A DNA stretch of 64,000 nt, from contig NZ_JAWQJT010000001.1 of NCBI RefSeq assembly GCF_033441515.1, positions 1,612,001 to 1,676,000 on the forward strand, in the 5' to 3' direction. A program made the position numbers and the translations under genes. This DNA comes from Amycolatopsis solani (GTDB lineage: Bacteria > Actinomycetota > Actinomycetes > Mycobacteriales > Pseudonocardiaceae). The notes below the pieces were generated by a model, which was given only the letters and a program-made list of their open reading frames with translations, did no database searches and was not told the origin of the DNA. Positions 17,361 through 27,000 of the stretch are shown one piece after another. Each line of letters starts with the position of its first letter. Within the stretch, counting starts at the first letter, position 1.

Positions 17361-18137
17361 ATGGCCAAGCGAATCGATGTCAAGGACGTCGACATCTACT
17401 ACGGCAAGTTCCACGCCGTGGACGGCGTCACCCTGTCCGTGCCGCCGCGCAACGTCACGGCGTTCATCGGCCCGTCGGGCTGTGGCAAGTCGACGGTGCT
17501 GCGCACCCTCAACCGCATGCACGAAGTGATCCCCGGCGCCCGCGTCGACGGCCAGGTCCTCCTGGACGGCGAGGACATCTACGCGTCGGCGGTCGACCCG
17601 GTCCAGGTCCGCCGCACGATCGGCATGGTGTTCCAGCGCCCCAACCCGTTCCCGACGATGTCCATCAAGGACAACGTCGTCGCGGGCCTGAAGCTGGGCG
17701 GTACCAAGGGGAAGAAGACCCTCGACGACATCGCCGAGCGCGCCCTGCGCGGCGCGAACCTCTGGAACGAGGTCAAGGACCGCCTCAACAAGCCGGGCGG
17801 CGGCCTTTCGGGCGGTCAGCAGCAACGGCTCTGCATCGCCCGCGCGATCGCCGTCCAGCCGGACGTGCTGCTGATGGACGAGCCGTGCTCGGCGCTGGAC
17901 CCGATTTCGACGCTGGCGATCGAGGACCTGATCGGCGAGCTGAAGAAGGACTACACGATCGTCATCGTCACGCACAACATGCAGCAGGCGGCGCGGGTTT
18001 CCGACCAGACGGCGTTCTTCAACCTCGCCGGCGTCGGGCAGCCGGGCCGGCTGGTGGAGCTCAACGACACGGAGAAGATCTTCTCCAACCCGGACGAAAA
18101 AGCCACGGAGGACTACATTTCCGGCCGCTTCGGCTGA
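17361..18137 (+). CDS. pstB: Phosphate ABC transporter ATPase PstB
   Basis: 258 residues. Walker [10 protein letters not shown] near residue 36, the signature LSGGQQQR near residue 150, Walker [14 protein letters not shown] near residue 170 and switch histidine in [10 protein letters not shown]. The [14 protein letters not shown] segment is typical of PstB. It energises PstCA. The start is 10 bp after the pstA stop, with a bidirectional terminator after it. In mycobacteria the equivalent gene in this position is phoT. Confidence 0.97.
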   Translation: MAKRIDVKDVDIYYGKFHAVDGVTLSVPPRNVTAFIGPSGCGKSTVLRTLNRMHEVIPGARVDGQVLLDGEDIYASAVDPVQVRRTIGMVFQRPNPFPTMSIKDNVVAGLKLGGTKGKKTLDDIAERALRGANLWNEVKDRLNKPGGGLSGGQQQRLCIARAIAVQPDVLLMDEPCSALDPISTLAIEDLIGELKKDYTIVIVTHNMQQAARVSDQTAFFNLAGVGQPGRLVELNDTEKIFSNPDEKATEDYISGRFG

Positions 18138-18162
18138 GTAGCCGTTTTGTCCTAAGTGGAGC

Positions 18163-18202
18163 AACGAAAAAGCCCCCGGCACCGGCCGGGGGCTTTTTCG
18201 TT
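18163..18202. terminator. Bidirectional terminator between pstB and phoU
   Basis: Arms 18163-18180 and 18185-18202 are exact complements with a 4-nt loop (ACCG). The GC-rich core CCCCCGGC is flanked by AAAAA and TTTTT, so it can terminate both the pst operon and the convergent phoU transcript. Confidence 0.92.
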
Positions 18203-18210
18203 GGGGTGAA

Positions 18211-18876
18211 TCAGATGTCGTCGTCCGAGCCGTAGCCCGGCATCTTGCCGGTGACCACGAAGATCATCCGCTTCGCGACCGACACCGCGTGGTCGGCGTA
18301 GCGCTCGTAGAAGCGGCCGAGGAGGGTGACGTCGACCGCCGCGGCGACGCCGTGCGGCCATTCGCGGTCCATCAGGACCGTGAACAGGTGGCGGTGGATG
18401 TCGTCGACCTGGTCGTCGTCGGACTCGAGCGTCTTCGCCGCTTCGACGTCCTTCGTCTTGATGACCTGCTCGGTCGAGCGGGCCAGCTTGACCGCGACCT
18501 CGCCCATCTCGGCGAAGTACGGGCGCACGGCCTCGGGCAGCACCGGGTCGGGGTGGCGGCGCCGCGCGGCCTTCGCCACGTGCAGCGCCAGATCGCCCAT
18601 CCGCTCCAGGCTTTCCGCGGCGTGGATCGCGGCCAGGACGGTGCGCAGGTCGGTGGCCACGGGCGCCTGCAGGGCCAGCAGGGCGTACGCCTGCTCCTCG
18701 CACTGGGCGCGCGCGTCGTCGACCTTGGCGTCGTCGCTGATCACCTGCTCGGCGAGACTGAGATCGACCTCCAGCAGTGCCCTCGTGGCCCGCTCCATGG
18801 CGTCGGCGACCTGGACCGACATGGCGGCCAGGTTGACGGCGAGCTGTTCGAGTTCGACATGGTAAGCCTCACGCAT
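18211..18876 (-). CDS. phoU: Phosphate signalling protein PhoU
   Basis: 221 residues, two PhoU three-helix repeats (about 10-100 and 115-205) with the metal-binding acidic motifs [11 protein letters not shown] and [11 protein letters not shown]. PhoU restrains PhoR/Pst signalling when phosphate is sufficient. The ATG at 18876 has TAGGGT (18888-18883) 6 nt upstream and no ribosome site, so it is probably leaderless. A PHO box lies further upstream on the same strand, predicting PhoP control independent of the pst operon. It is convergent with pstB. Confidence 0.95.
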   Translation of the reverse strand: MREAYHVELEQLAVNLAAMSVQVADAMERATRALLEVDLSLAEQVISDDAKVDDARAQCEEQAYALLALQAPVATDLRTVLAAIHAAESLERMGDLALHVAKAARRRHPDPVLPEAVRPYFAEMGEVAVKLARSTEQVIKTKDVEAAKTLESDDDQVDDIHRHLFTVLMDREWPHGVAAAVDVTLLGRFYERYADHAVSVAKRMIFVVTGKMPGYGSDDDI

Positions 18877-18915
18877 GGCCCAACCCTACGGGCAACCGTG
18901 ACCAAACACCGCATC

Positions 18916-18937
18916 GCCGGGTGAACCGCACGTGAAC
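18916..18937 (-). promoter_or_regulatory. PHO box in front of phoU
   Basis: Read on the minus strand, GTTCACG (18937-18931) and GTTCACC (18926-18920) are direct repeats 11 nt apart, matching the PhoP consensus better than the pstS box. The site ends about 27 nt before the TAGGGT minus-10 box of phoU, a normal spacing for PhoP activation. Confidence 0.78.
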
Positions 18938-18959
18938 CCGGTCTAACGATCCTCGCGGA

Positions 18960-21524
18960 TCAGCCCGTGGTGCTGCTCTTCTTACTCGTCGTGGTGCTCT
19001 TGGAACTGCCGGTCTTCGACTTCGACGTGCTGGTCGGCGGCGCCTGCTCGCTCACCGGGATCGGCGCGTTCGGGTCGGGCAGCGGGGTGTTGTTGCGCAG
19101 CGCGTCGAAGAGCACCTTCGTCTTGCTGCGGACCAGGACCTCGTTGCCGCGGGTGTTGGGCAGGCCGACCGTCGGCACGGTCAGGAAGGTGATCTTCGAG
19201 GCGTCGAGGCCCTTCATCGACTGCGCCAGCGTCATCATCTGCTTTACGCCGAGGTTGTCGCCGAAGGTGGCCTTCGCGAAGGCGGTGATGAAGTCGCTGA
19301 GCTTGCCGGGGTCGAGCACGACGTCCGACGACATGACCTTCCGCAGCAGCGCGCCGATGAACTCCTGCTGCCGCTTGATCCGGCCGTAGTCGGACGTCGG
19401 GTCGCCCTTGACGTGCCGGGCGCGCACGAAGTTCAGCGCCTGGTCGCCCGAGATCGTCACGTCCCCGGTCTCCATCAGCACCTTGCCGAGGGTCGTGTCG
19501 TCGATCGGGGTCTCGTTGTGCACGGTGACGCCGTGCACGGCGTCGACCATTTCCTTGAAGCCGTTGAAGTCGATGCCGACGAAGTGGTTGATCCGCAGCC
19601 CGGTGATCTGCTGGATCACCTTGGTGGTGCAGGGCGGCCCGCCGACCGCGTACGCGGTGTTGAGCTTCGCGATCTTCTGCTCGGGGACCTTTTCGTCGGT
19701 CGTCTTGCTCTGCGCGGGATCCCAGCGCTGGCACTCCGGCCGGTCGATCTCGAGGTCGCGCGGGAAGGACGTGACGACGACGCGCTTCCGGTCCGCAGGG
19801 ATGTGCGCCACCATCACGGTGTCGGAGCGCGCCCCCGGATTGCTGTCGGCGGTCCCGACGCCCTCTTCGGCGGAGGCGCCGTCGCGGGTGTCGGAGCCGA
19901 CCATCAGGAAGTTTTCGTCGTTGGCCTGCGCGTCGGCGTCCTGGATGTCGGCCGAGTTCTCGTCGAGCGCGGAAACCTGGGTGAACTTCGCGTCGAAGTA
20001 GGTCTGCGCGCCCCAGGCACCCCCGATGCCGAGGAAGACGAGCCCGGCGACGACAGCCGCGGCGATCCGCCCGAACCGCACCGAGCGTTCGATCTTCCGC
20101 GCCTTCTTCTCCTGCAACCGAGTCTGCGCGGCTTGCTCTTCGGAGACGGCTTCGTCATCGCCCTGGGGCGTGGTGGTGACCACGCGCTGCAGGGCGGTGC
20201 GGGTGCTTTCGATGATCGACGCGGGCGAGAGGCGCTCACGGCGTTCACGCCGCTTCGCTTCTTCGGCTTCCATCTCGTCGTGCGCGGCGGAGAACCGGGC
20301 GAGGGTGTGATCGATCTTGCGGCGGTACTGGGTCGCCTCGTCGATCGCCTCCATCTCGTCCGTCATGGTCAGCGGATCGAGCGCTGCCCGCGGCGGCACC
20401 CCGTCGGCCGGGCTCTCGTCGGGCGAGGCTCCCCGGCTGTCCGGGGTCGCGCCCCCGGGACGGCGCCCGGCTCGACGGACCCCTTCGACGCGGCCGGCGT
20501 TCTCCTCGGGCGTGGCCCCTCGGCGGGGAGCCGGGCTGTCCGGGGTCGCGGCGGCGGGGCGGCGAAGCGCGGGCCCATCGGCCCGGCGGACCCCTTCGGG
20601 CGTCCCAGCGCGACCGGCGTTCTCGTCGGGCGCGGTCCCTCGGCGCGGAGCCGGGCTGTCCGGCGTCCCCGGAGGGCCGACGGGCCGCGCGGCAGCGGGC
20701 CGCCGCGGCGGGGCTCCCTCAGGAGCAGAAGCACGGTGCGGCGCGGGCCCATCCGGCGCGACACCACGGCGAGGCGCGGGCCCCTCAGCCGCACGCCGAA
20801 CGCCGGCGTTTTCGGCCGGGATCCGCCGAGGGGCGCTGTCGTCGGGCGCTGGGCGCCGGGCGGCGGGGTTGTCGGCCGCGAGAGTGCGTCGAGCGGCCGC
20901 GTCGTCGGGCGCGGCTCCGCGTCGGGGGCCGTCGTCGGGTCCCGGGCGCCGGGCGGCGGGACCGTCGACCGGCGTGTGCCGAGGAGCGGCCACGGGGCCG
21001 TCGGCGGGAGGTGCGTGGCGGGCGTCGGGTGCGGCGGCGCGGCGAGGGCCTTCGGCCGTGGGGCTGCGCCGACCGGCGTCGAGTGCTCGGCGGGGCGTTG
21101 CTCCGTCAGCCGGCGGGGTCGCCTCCGCGCCCGGTCGCCGGGGGCGGCGCGGGGGCTGGGGGGCCGCCGACGTCTGCTGGGGGCCCTGGTTCGCCGCCGG
21201 GGGGCGGCGCTGGAGAGGCGCCTCCGGGGCCGGGGCCGCCGCACGGCGGGGCTGGCGGGGGCGCGGGGGGCGGGGTTGACGGTTCGCGTCCGTGGGTACT
21301 GGGTCTTCGGCGGGCGGCTGCGGTGTCCGCGCCCGGGACGGCGGCTCCGCGGCCCGGCGGCCCGGCTGGTCGGGCGGTGTCGGCCGCACTCCGGTGGTCT
21401 TCGCCACGACGTCCGAAACGCTGAGGCCGCCCTGGTCCTCCATCGACCTGCGTCTACCCGTCCGGGGCCGCGCCGGACCATCGTTGTGGCGACCGGTTCC
21501 CGGGCTGTCGTGCTCGTCCGGCAC
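18960..21524 (-). CDS. LytR-CpsA-Psr (LCP) cell-wall ligase with long disordered N-terminus
   Basis: 854 residues. The GTG at 21524 follows GGAAGGAG. Residues 1 to about 440 are a Pro/Ala/Arg-rich disordered cytoplasmic region with imperfect repeats. A charged helical stretch is followed by one membrane helix near 486-508 and an extracellular LCP domain at about 565-730 (SDTVMVAHIP, SFPRDLEIDRPEC, LNTAY, RARHVKGDPTSDYGRIKRQQEF). The tail is Ser/Thr/Lys-rich. LCP enzymes transfer glycopolymers (such as arabinogalactan) from lipid carriers to peptidoglycan. The conserved Arg and Asp residues are present. It corresponds to mycobacterial Rv0822c by position. The N-terminal cytoplasmic part may be a scaffold or phosphorylation target, which is inference. 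Confidence 0.9.
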   Translation of the reverse strand: MPDEHDSPGTGRHNDGPARPRTGRRRSMEDQGGLSVSDVVAKTTGVRPTPPDQPGRRAAEPPSRARTPQPPAEDPVPTDANRQPRPPRPRQPRRAAAPAPEAPLQRRPPAANQGPQQTSAAPQPPRRPRRPGAEATPPADGATPRRALDAGRRSPTAEGPRRAAAPDARHAPPADGPVAAPRHTPVDGPAARRPGPDDGPRRGAAPDDAAARRTLAADNPAARRPAPDDSAPRRIPAENAGVRRAAEGPAPRRGVAPDGPAPHRASAPEGAPPRRPAAARPVGPPGTPDSPAPRRGTAPDENAGRAGTPEGVRRADGPALRRPAAATPDSPAPRRGATPEENAGRVEGVRRAGRRPGGATPDSRGASPDESPADGVPPRAALDPLTMTDEMEAIDEATQYRRKIDHTLARFSAAHDEMEAEEAKRRERRERLSPASIIESTRTALQRVVTTTPQGDDEAVSEEQAAQTRLQEKKARKIERSVRFGRIAAAVVAGLVFLGIGGAWGAQTYFDAKFTQVSALDENSADIQDADAQANDENFLMVGSDTRDGASAEEGVGTADSNPGARSDTVMVAHIPADRKRVVVTSFPRDLEIDRPECQRWDPAQSKTTDEKVPEQKIAKLNTAYAVGGPPCTTKVIQQITGLRINHFVGIDFNGFKEMVDAVHGVTVHNETPIDDTTLGKVLMETGDVTISGDQALNFVRARHVKGDPTSDYGRIKRQQEFIGALLRKVMSSDVVLDPGKLSDFITAFAKATFGDNLGVKQMMTLAQSMKGLDASKITFLTVPTVGLPNTRGNEVLVRSKTKVLFDALRNNTPLPDPNAPIPVSEQAPPTSTSKSKTGSSKSTTTSKKSSTTG
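20473..20672 (-). repeat. Imperfect tandem coding repeat in the LCP N-terminus
   Basis: Two units of roughly 80-110 bp (about 20473-20552 and 20585-20672) encode PDSPAPRRG(T/A)(A/T)P(D/E)ENAGR followed by EGVRRA. Shorter, more diverged APRRG-type units extend the pattern to about 20900. It looks like slippage or unequal exchange within coding sequence, and no frame is broken. Confidence 0.6.
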
Positions 21525-21733
21525 TCGGTCTCCTTCCGCACGATCTCGACTAGGCCGTCCTCCCCCGCAGGAGGTGATCGTTCCCCCGGAGGTTTTCGTT
21601 ATCGTACGGATACCCCCCGTTCGTGACGACACCCTCCCGGAAATTTCTTCACCTTGAGTCGACGAACGGCCGGTCGGCGTCGACAAACGGGTGAAGGCCC
21701 TCGTCGGCAATCCGGAGTAATGCGGTGTTTACG

Positions 21734-22492
21734 TTACTCAGAGTGGGTTATTAACTGCGTGCTTTGCGCGTCGTGATAGGCCACTTTGTTGCGGCCCGCG
21801 CGTTTCGCCGCATAAAGGAGGCTGTCGGCGTCACGCAGCTGGCGTTCGGGTGACGACGGCGCGCCGGTCTCGTGCGCCAGCCCGGCGCTGATCGTCACGT
21901 GCAGTCCGGGCTGGAGTTCTGACCAGGGATGACGGGCGACGCGCACGCGGGCCGCGTCGACAATGCGGATCGCGTGCCCCGCGTCGACGCCCGGCAGCCA
22001 CAGCACGAACTCTTCGCCGCCGTATCGGGCGCAAAAGCCCTCCGAGGGCAGCTCCTCCTGCAGCAGATCGGCGACCCGGCGGAGGACGCGGTCGCCGACG
22101 AGGTGACCGTACGTGTCGTTCACGCGCTTGAAGCGGTCCAGATCGACGAGCGCGATCCCGAGTGGGAGACGGTCGGTGAACGGTCCGTAGAGCCGCTCGT
22201 CGAGGTAACGGCGGTTGTAGCTCGAGGTCAGGGCATCGCGCAGGCTGCCGTCGCGGGCGATGTCCAGCGCCGACCGCAGGTGCTGGTACGCGCGGCGCCA
22301 GTCGCCTTGGGTCGCGAAGAGGCTCGCGATGGCTTCGTGCAGGCGGAGCAGGTCCGGCGGCTGCGGGCGGCCGGCCCGGCTCAGCGCGACTTCGCCCTCG
22401 GCGACCATGCCCACCTCCACCACCCATTGGTTGTCGTCGCGGCGGAGGCCACCCTTGAGGTGTCGGTGCGGACGAAGGTGAATTTCGCTCAA
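21734..22492 (-). CDS. Diguanylate cyclase (GGDEF domain)
   Basis: 252 residues from TTG 22492, or shorter if an internal start such as ATG at residue 29 is used. Residues 50-85 look like a partial tetratricopeptide repeat (EAIASLFATQGDWRRAYQHL). The GGDEF domain covers 85-240, with the metal aspartate D117 in LVDLDRF and the intact active-site motif GGEEF at 158-162. No RxxD inhibitory site precedes it, so product inhibition may be absent. It makes c-di-GMP from two GTP. It has no membrane segment and its sensor part is small. It is 37 bp downstream of idi. Confidence 0.88.
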   Translation of the reverse strand: MSEIHLRPHRHLKGGLRRDDNQWVVEVGMVAEGEVALSRAGRPQPPDLLRLHEAIASLFATQGDWRRAYQHLRSALDIARDGSLRDALTSSYNRRYLDERLYGPFTDRLPLGIALVDLDRFKRVNDTYGHLVGDRVLRRVADLLQEELPSEGFCARYGGEEFVLWLPGVDAGHAIRIVDAARVRVARHPWSELQPGLHVTISAGLAHETGAPSSPERQLRDADSLLYAAKRAGRNKVAYHDAQSTQLITHSE

Positions 22493-22528
22493 ACGGGACA
22501 GCGCCGGTGACTCTGCGGAGCGAAACCC

Positions 22529-23092
22529 TCAGAGTCCGGAGAACGGCTCGATGCCCTTGAGCTGTGCGAACTGGTCTTTGGCCCAGTAACTCACATTAGC
22601 CGTCACGTCGTTCAGTAGCTCCGTGTAGTCGGCCCAGGCGACCCATCGCCAGTCACCGACCTCGGCCGGGTTCGGCGACGGCTCGTCGTCGGCCCACGCG
22701 ATGAACACCGGGCAGAACTCGTTCTCGACGATGCCCTGGAACGGCGGCGTCCGGTAGCGGTAGTTCGGCAGCACGCAGCGCAGCCCCGACAGCGACGGCA
22801 GCCCGAGCTCGTAGGCCGCGCGCCGTCGGACGGCGTCTTCGAGCGGCTCACCGGGCGCGGGGTGGCCGCAGACGCTGTTGGTCCAGACCCCCGGCCAGAC
22901 CTTCTTCTCCTGGGCGCGCTGGGTGATCAGCAGTGCGTCGTCGCTGCGGCGCAGGACGTAGCACGAGAAGGCCAGGTGCAACCGGGTGTGCTCGTGGTGG
23001 CTGGCCAGCTTCGGGCCGGTTTCGCCGGTGGGCACGCCGTCTTCGGTGACGAAGACGACCTGCTCGGTCTCGGGTTCGGTCGCGGTATCCAC
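22529..23092 (-). CDS. idi: Isopentenyl-diphosphate delta-isomerase, type I
   Basis: 187 residues with a Nudix-like fold. Interconverts IPP and DMAPP for isoprenoid synthesis. The catalytic Cys75 is in WTNSVCGHP and the acidic cluster in IVENEFCPVF, both diagnostic of type I enzymes. The metal-binding histidines are HHEHTRLHLAFS. The start is GTG at 23092. It lies between the GGDEF gene and the alpha/beta hydrolase, all on the minus strand, but 87 bp separates it from the hydrolase, so its own promoter is possible. Confidence 0.95.
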   Translation of the reverse strand: MDTATEPETEQVVFVTEDGVPTGETGPKLASHHEHTRLHLAFSCYVLRRSDDALLITQRAQEKKVWPGVWTNSVCGHPAPGEPLEDAVRRRAAYELGLPSLSGLRCVLPNYRYRTPPFQGIVENEFCPVFIAWADDEPSPNPAEVGDWRWVAWADYTELLNDVTANVSYWAKDQFAQLKGIEPFSGL

Positions 23093-23179
23093 GCGTCCCA
23101 GTGAACACGAACGCGCCGAACCGGCCGTACCGCGAGGTGGGTGGGTTACGCGCGATCCGCCCGGCGGGGTGACGGGCCG

Positions 23180-24013
23180 TTACCGCGCGTCGAGGTGCTC
23201 GACGAGCAAGGAGGTGACGGCCTCCGGCGCCTCTTCCGGCACCCAGTGCGTCACGTCTTCGAGCATTTCGAACCGGTACGGCCCGGTGACCCAGTTCGCG
23301 GTATCGAGCGCGGCGGTCGAGCCGAAGGAGACGTCCTCGGTGCTCCAGACGTAAAGCGTCGGCACGGCGATCTTCCCGATCTTCCCGCCCGGCCGCCCCG
23401 CCCGGTACCAGTTGAGCGCCGCGGTGAGCGCCCCCGGCTCCGACAGCCGCTGCACGTAGTCGTCGACCTTGGACGGCGCCACCCGCCGCTCGAACATGTC
23501 CCGCAACGCCCGACCGTCGTTCTCCAGCATCCGCCGCTCGGTGACGCGCGTCTGCCGCCACTCGGTCATGTACCGCGTACGCAGGTGCTGGTCCTCGTCG
23601 GTCTTCATGGCCTCAGCGAGCGCGGCGGGGTGCGGGGTGGAAATGACGGCAAGGCTGCGAAGCCGCTCGGGATGCGCATCGGCGGTCCACCACGCGACGG
23701 CACCGCCCCAGTCGTGCCCGACGAGGTCGAACCGCTCCCAGCCGAGTTCTTTCGTGATCGTGACGACGTCCCCGACGAGGTGATCGATCGAGTAGTCAGC
23801 GGCCTGCTCCGGCCGCACCCCGGGCGAGTACCCCCGCTGATCGGGCGCGACGGCCCGATAGCCGAGAACGCCAAGGGTGGCAACCTGGTGCTCCCACTCG
23901 ACGGCGGCTTCGGGAAAGCCGTGCAGCAGCAACACGGGCCGCCCGTCTTCAGGCCCGGCGGCGATGGCGTCGAAGGTTCCGGCCTCGGTGGGGATGCTGA
24001 TGTGGTCGATCAC
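23180..24013 (-). CDS. Alpha/beta hydrolase, epoxide-hydrolase-like
   Basis: 277 residues. The oxyanion block HGFPE at 31-35, the nucleophile elbow GHDWGG with Asp101, and the late His in EDVTHWVPEEAPE point to the soluble epoxide hydrolase / haloalkane dehalogenase branch. The substrate cannot be predicted. The start is GTG at 24013, only 10 bp after the stop of the NACHT gene and in the same direction, so it may be co-transcribed with it. No signal peptide is present. Confidence 0.87.
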   Translation of the reverse strand: MIDHISIPTEAGTFDAIAAGPEDGRPVLLLHGFPEAAVEWEHQVATLGVLGYRAVAPDQRGYSPGVRPEQAADYSIDHLVGDVVTITKELGWERFDLVGHDWGGAVAWWTADAHPERLRSLAVISTPHPAALAEAMKTDEDQHLRTRYMTEWRQTRVTERRMLENDGRALRDMFERRVAPSKVDDYVQRLSEPGALTAALNWYRAGRPGGKIGKIAVPTLYVWSTEDVSFGSTAALDTANWVTGPYRFEMLEDVTHWVPEEAPEAVTSLLVEHLDAR

Positions 24014-24023
24014 GGGCTCGAAT

Positions 24024-27000
24024 CTACTTCGTGCGGCGGCCGCCGATCCGCTCGACGTGGCTCCCCGGACCCAGCGACTCCTCGCCGAGGAGCCGGACGT
24101 CCGCGCTCACGTGCACTTCGAGATCGGGCCGCCCGGCGAGGGGTGTCAGGTCGATCTCGTCGGGACCGTGCAGGGTCAGGTGCCGCAATGCGTCGAGTCC
24201 GGCCAGCAGCCCGAGGTCCGGCATCGAGGTGTCCATGAGTTGCACCAGCCGGAGTCGGGTCAGCGAAGGGAGCACGGTCAGGTCCACGGCGGGACAGTTG
24301 GCGAAGCTGAGCTTGGTCAGGCTGTCGGCCCAGCCGAAAAGCGCATCGACGTCCTGGAGCCGGGGGCAGTTCCGGAAGCCCAGTCCGCTCGGCCGGTCCA
24401 AAAAGGACAAGGGGCGCAGGTCTTCGAGGTCCGGCGCCCAGTCGAGGTCCAGCCCGGGCAGGTGGGACAGCCCGGCCAGCTCCGCGAGCCGGGCGACGTC
24501 CTCGATGTCGCTCAGCTTGAGGTGTTCGAGGTTCGGCAGCTCGGCCAGCCGCGCCCAGCCGTGCGTGTCCACCTCGGCGAGGATGGTGCGCAGGGTGGGG
24601 ATCTCGGCGAGCGGCCCGAGGTCGGTCGACTCGGGCGGGTCGCCGCACAGGGTGATGCGTTCCAGCGAGGTGCCGACCAGCGAGCGCACGTCGAACCCGG
24701 CGGGATCGCCGACCTCGAGCCCCTTCAGCCCAGGTAGCTTCCGGGCGAAACCGAGGTCGCCGTGTGGCTCCTCGAACCAGCAGTCGAGGTATTCGAGCTG
24801 CTGCACGTGTTCCAGACCGGCCAAGTCCGCCGGGTCACCGACGAACAGGTACTCGATCGGCAGATCGGCCAGCACGCGTTCGGCGAATTCGGCCGGTTCG
24901 AAGCGGCTCCGGGCCTTGAGCAACTCGTCCACGACGCCCGCGTCCTGCGGCCCGTCGTAGCGGGACAGCAGCTCCAACGCGCCCGGGCCGCCGATCAAAG
25001 CGATCGCGTGGACGGTCGCCGCCTCCGCATCGGGGTCGGAGGGCTCGCAGTCGGCGAGGAGGTCCAGTACGAATTCGCCCGTGGCCGCCAGCGCTTCCGC
25101 TTGTTCGAAAGTCGTCGGTGGGATCAGGGTGCTCGCCCGGTCTTCGATCTCGTTGCGCACCCTCTCGTTCAACTCCGGCGAGGTCTCCAAGCAGGCCAGC
25201 GCGACCAGGTCTAGCTTCAGTCGCCGGGGTTCGTCGACGTCCCAGTCGAGGATGCCGTCCAGGAGTCGTTCGCGTTGCGTGGGATGGGCGTGGCCCGCGG
25301 CCAGCACCACTACTTCGTGCCACTCGTCCAGGTGTGCGTTGGCGGTCAGGATGCCGATGTCGTCCTCTTCGACCGCCGCCTGCGCGGCGAGGTACTCCTG
25401 GAACGTGCGGTGGACGAAGTCGATGCGGCCGGGGACCGGTTCGCGGAGCACTCCGCCGCGGTCGAGGAGGTGGCGGAACACCGTGCGCGGGGTGACTTCG
25501 ATCTGACCCATCGATCGCAGCTTCGCCTCGATGCGGCGTTCGGCGGCGGCGGCGGTGGCGTCCGTGTGGCCGTTGCGGACCAGCCAGTACGCGAGGTGCC
25601 GCAGCAGCACCAGTTTCTCGGTCAGTGAAAGGCGGACGCTCGCTTCGATCCGCCGCTCGACGTCGCGGCTGTCGAGCAGCATGCGCAGCGCGACGTCGTA
25701 GAGCTCCATGCGGTTGTCCGGCAGGCGCCCATTGCCTTCGTGGTGCAGGGCGCACAAGAGCGCGCACAGCAACGGGTTCTCGGCGAGCCGCCGCAACGCG
25801 CTTCGCGAGCCGATGGCCGCGAGCAGGGCGTCACGCTCGGCGTCGAGCGCTTCGCCCGGCAGCGCGCGGTGCCAGCGCGTCACGAACGTGCGGACGTCCC
25901 GCCGAGTCATCGGCTGGAGCCGCACTTCGGTGAAACCCTCGTGGTGAAGCCAATCCGGGGTCACCGCCGCCGGGCGGGTGGTCACCACGAACCGGGCGCG
26001 CGGGAACGCGACGACGAGCTCGCGGAGCCACTCGCGCACTTCACGGCGCCGGTCGTCCGGGACCTCGTCGAGGCCGTCGACGAGCAGGACGCCGTTGCCT
26101 CGGCGCAGGCGTTGCTGCACCCAGCCGAGCGGCATCTCGTCGGCGATGTGCCTGCCGACCTCGTCGAGGAAGCGCTCCGGCGCCGGTAGCGGGGCGTCGC
26201 TGAAGCGCCGCAGCCGCACCAGGAACGGCTCCAGGTCCTCCCAGCCGTCGACGTCCCGGAGGCGACGGCTCGCGCACTGCACGGCCAGCCACTGCAGGAG
26301 CGTCGTCTTGCCGGAACCCGCTTCGCCGCGCAGGAGGATCCGCGACGTCTGTGGCAGGACGTGCTCGATCCGGTCGCCGGCCGCGGCGTCCTCCTCCGAA
26401 GTGACGCTCAGGCTCAAGTAGGCGACCGACAGCGGGTACAGCCGGGTCGCGTCGGTCAGGCCCGCGCCGTACAGGGCCATCCGGTCGAGGGCCGTGACCA
26501 CCTGGCGGCGGAAGTCGGCGGCGAAGTCGTCCGGGTGACGGCGTTCCGGCAACGAGGCCAGGACGTTCCGGACCGCTTCGAGGATCTCCGTCTCGCGACG
26601 GAGCACCTCCACCAGCGCGCCGGGCTGGAAGCGGGGCAAGGTACTCGTCACCTGCACCAAGTACGCGCAGCATTCCCGCAGCACCCGCTTGTAGAGCTCG
26701 GTTCCGTCGGCCGGCAGGAGCGCGGTGACGCCGGGAACGGTCCGGCGCAGGTAGCGGTACAAGAACGCCGCGTCGAGGTCGGTCGCGAACAGGTCGTCGT
26801 CGGTCAGTGCGGCGCGGTCGAACGTCTCGCGCACCGCGTCGACGGCCGCGGCCCGCTCGTGCTCCGGCAGTGCGCGGAACTCGACGTCGACGAACGGCAG
26901 CAGCCGGTCCGCGACGCGGGACTCCAGGTTGGTGAACAACAGCCGGATCTTGCGGCGGTCGTTGAGGCCGGTGACCTGCTTCTCCAACAGGTCGAACACC

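Noticed and set aside
20400..21300. Repeated units that could suggest a CRISPR or minisatellite
   Set aside because: Units are imperfect, in frame and coding for the LCP Pro/Ala/Arg tail; no uniform spacers.
19413..21626. 737-codon open frame on the plus strand across the LCP gene
   Set aside because: It is antisense to the GC-rich repetitive coding sequence, has Arg/Gly/Val-rich composition without domains, and no ribosome site.
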